From positions 1 to 64,000 of the forward strand of contig CALUUK010000003.1 of assembly GCA_944323955.1 (NCBI GenBank): 64,000 nt of DNA, given 5' to 3'. Each line of letters starts with the position of its first letter. Position 1 is the first letter of the stretch. This stretch comes from Candidatus Gastranaerophilales bacterium. GTDB lineage: Bacteria > Cyanobacteriota > Vampirovibrionia > Gastranaerophilales > Gastranaerophilaceae. The notes below the pieces were generated by a model. It had not been told where the DNA came from, ran no database searches, and saw only the letters and a list, made by a program, of their open reading frames with translations. Below, one piece after another: positions 62,828-64,000 of the stretch. The translations under genes were made by a program, and so were the position numbers.

Positions 62828-64000
62828 ATGTTTGAACGTTTTACGGAGAAGGCTATAAAAGTAATAATGCTTGCACAAGAAGAAGCAAGAAGACTGGGTC
62901 ATAATTTTGTAGGTACGGAACAGGTATTACTGGGGTTAATAGGTGAAGGAACCGGAGTTGCCGCTAAAACATTGAAGGCAATGGGTGTTACTTTAAAAGA
63001 TGCCAGAGTAGAAGTTGAAAAAATTATAGGCAGAGGTTCGGGCTTCGTTGCGGTAGAAATTCCTTTTACGCCTAGAGCAAAAAGAGTTTTGGAACTATCC
63101 TGGGATGAAGCAAGACAACTCGGACATAATTATATCGGTACGGAACATCTTCTTTTGGGATTGATAAGAGAAGGTGAAGGTGTTGCGGCAAGAGTACTTG
63201 AAAATTTGGGTGTTGATCTTAATAAAGTAAGAAGCAATGTTATAAAAATGCTCGGCGAAACAAAGCCGGCGCAAACATCATCAACATCAAGCTCTTCATC
63301 AGGTAAAACAAAAACCCCGAGTCTTGATGAATTTGGTACAGACTTAACTTTGGCAGCACAGGAACAGCGTCTTGATCCTGTTGTTGGCAGAGAAAAAGAA
63401 ATAGAGCGCGTTATACAAATCCTAGCAAGAAGAACAAAAAATAATCCCGTTCTTCTAGGTGAACCGGGTGTAGGTAAAACGGCAGTTGTTGAAGGGCTTG
63501 CAGCAAGAATAATAAATTCGGAAGTTCCGGACATTTTAGACGGAAAGAAAGTCATTCAGCTTGATATGGGACTTTTGGTTGCGGGTACCAAATACCGCGG
63601 AGAATTTGAAGAACGTCTCAAAAAAATTATGGATGAAATAAGGCAGGCAGGTAATGTAATCCTGGTTATAGATGAAATGCATACCTTAATCGGTGCGGGT
63701 GCCGCAGAAGGGGCAATAGATGCTGCTAACATATTAAAGCCTGCTCTTTCAAGAGGAGAAATTCAGGTTATCGGTGCGACAACCTCGGATGAATACAGAA
63801 AATATGTTGAAAAAGATCCTGCTCTTGAAAGAAGATTCCAATCAATTCTTATTGAAGAGCCGTCTGTTGAAGATACAATTGAAATCATAAAAGGGTTAAA
63901 ACCCAAATATGAAGACCACCACAAACTTACTATTTCCGATGAAGCAATTGTAGCGGCAACAGAACTTTCTTATAAATATATTAACGACAGATTTTTGCCT
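62828..64000 (+). CDS. clpC: ClpC-type AAA+ unfoldase, partial at the window edge
   Basis: The frame is open to the last base (391 codons visible of an expected 800 or so). [37 protein letters not shown] is the ClpC N-domain, with a second N repeat ([16 protein letters not shown]), then the first AAA module with [21 protein letters not shown] and ALERRFQ. The text is close to cyanobacterial and chloroplast ClpC. It unfolds substrates for ClpP. A Ser/Thr-rich linker ([14 protein letters not shown]) lies between N-domain and AAA1. GGAG precedes the ATG. No mcsA/mcsB or ctsR gene is upstream, unlike in Firmicutes. Confidence 0.95.
   Translation, partial: MFERFTEKAIKVIMLAQEEARRLGHNFVGTEQVLLGLIGEGTGVAAKTLKAMGVTLKDARVEVEKIIGRGSGFVAVEIPFTPRAKRVLELSWDEARQLGHNYIGTEHLLLGLIREGEGVAARVLENLGVDLNKVRSNVIKMLGETKPAQTSSTSSSSSGKTKTPSLDEFGTDLTLAAQEQRLDPVVGREKEIERVIQILARRTKNNPVLLGEPGVGKTAVVEGLAARIINSEVPDILDGKKVIQLDMGLLVAGTKYRGEFEERLKKIMDEIRQAGNVILVIDEMHTLIGAGAAEGAIDAANILKPALSRGEIQVIGATTSDEYRKYVEKDPALERRFQSILIEEPSVEDTIEIIKGLKPKYEDHHKLTISDEAIVAATELSYKYINDRFLP

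Noticed and set aside
1-64000. CRISPR arrays, insertion sequences, prophage or integrative elements
   Set aside because: No regularly spaced repeats, transposase, integrase or phage structural genes were seen in the translations or in the intergenic DNA.

Overview
The window is a gene-dense, AT-rich bacterial chromosome segment with no tRNA or rRNA genes, no CRISPR array, and no transposase or phage gene that I could see. The gene content suggests a fermentative, non-photosynthetic, Gram-negative relative of the Cyanobacteria (Vampirovibrionia / Gastranaerophilales, the former Melainabacteria). The reasons are a DUF3326 protein (a family I know mainly from cyanobacteria and plants), a cyanobacterial-style ClpC and four-repeat S1 protein, TonB/ExbB/ExbD plus meso-DAP-type MurE (outer membrane and peptidoglycan), short-leader pseudopilins, ThyX, radical SAM enzymes and an OadG-like subunit. 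The taxonomic placement is an inference; no marker phylogeny was possible here.

Layout. 1-5 kb: a cloverleaf-like palindromic element, a cation transporter fused to a CorC-type regulatory half, era, then pyrG and gatC on the other strand. 5-11.6 kb: an accessory-looking block (polytopic membrane protein, radical SAM protein, SNF2 helicase, SGNH-like protein). 11.7-15.7 kb: an Fe-S scaffold-like protein with a GGGtGRT protein, then an OadG-like peptide, an ArsB/NhaD-type permease and a 39-residue membrane peptide behind a structured leader. 15.8-26.2 kb: alaS, an operon of an atypical phosphohexomutase, a PC4-like ssDNA-binding protein and priA, then ileS. 26.2-30.3 kb (minus strand): an orphan protein, pseudopilin, DUF3326 protein, metallo-beta-lactamase-fold hydrolase and a BlaI-type repressor with an unknown partner. 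30.4-34.2 kb: a large protein that reads as two SF1 helicase modules in tandem, the first apparently dead. 34.4-37 kb: an alternative sigma-70, ribosomal S1 and a small kinase. 37-41.3 kb (minus): ExbD, ExbD, ExbB, TonB/TolA and two secreted proteins. 41.4-54.1 kb: bioD, PBP1A, a YkgJ protein, a GT41 glycosyltransferase, gpsA, a compact division/wall cluster (murE, ftsI, ftsL-like, rsmH), prfA, thyX, rpmE. 54.3-64 kb: a pseudopilin, mtnP, YggT, bioY, rimI, hemW, tatD, tlyA, an XRE regulator, two TPR proteins and clpC, which runs off the end.

How it fits together. Most genes are housekeeping: translation, replication restart, wall synthesis, envelope energisation and vitamin supply. Many convergent neighbours abut or interlock stop codons, with no space for a terminator. 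Most starts have a good Shine-Dalgarno sequence, but four genes (13533, 41436, 57441, 59376) have a -10 hexamer exactly six bases before the ATG and no Shine-Dalgarno, which predicts leaderless transcripts. The observations I rate highest are the CDF-CorC fusion, the tandem SF1 helicase, the leaderless set, the OadG/permease/micropeptide operon and the GGGtGRT pair. I did not find an obvious complete defence system or mobile element.
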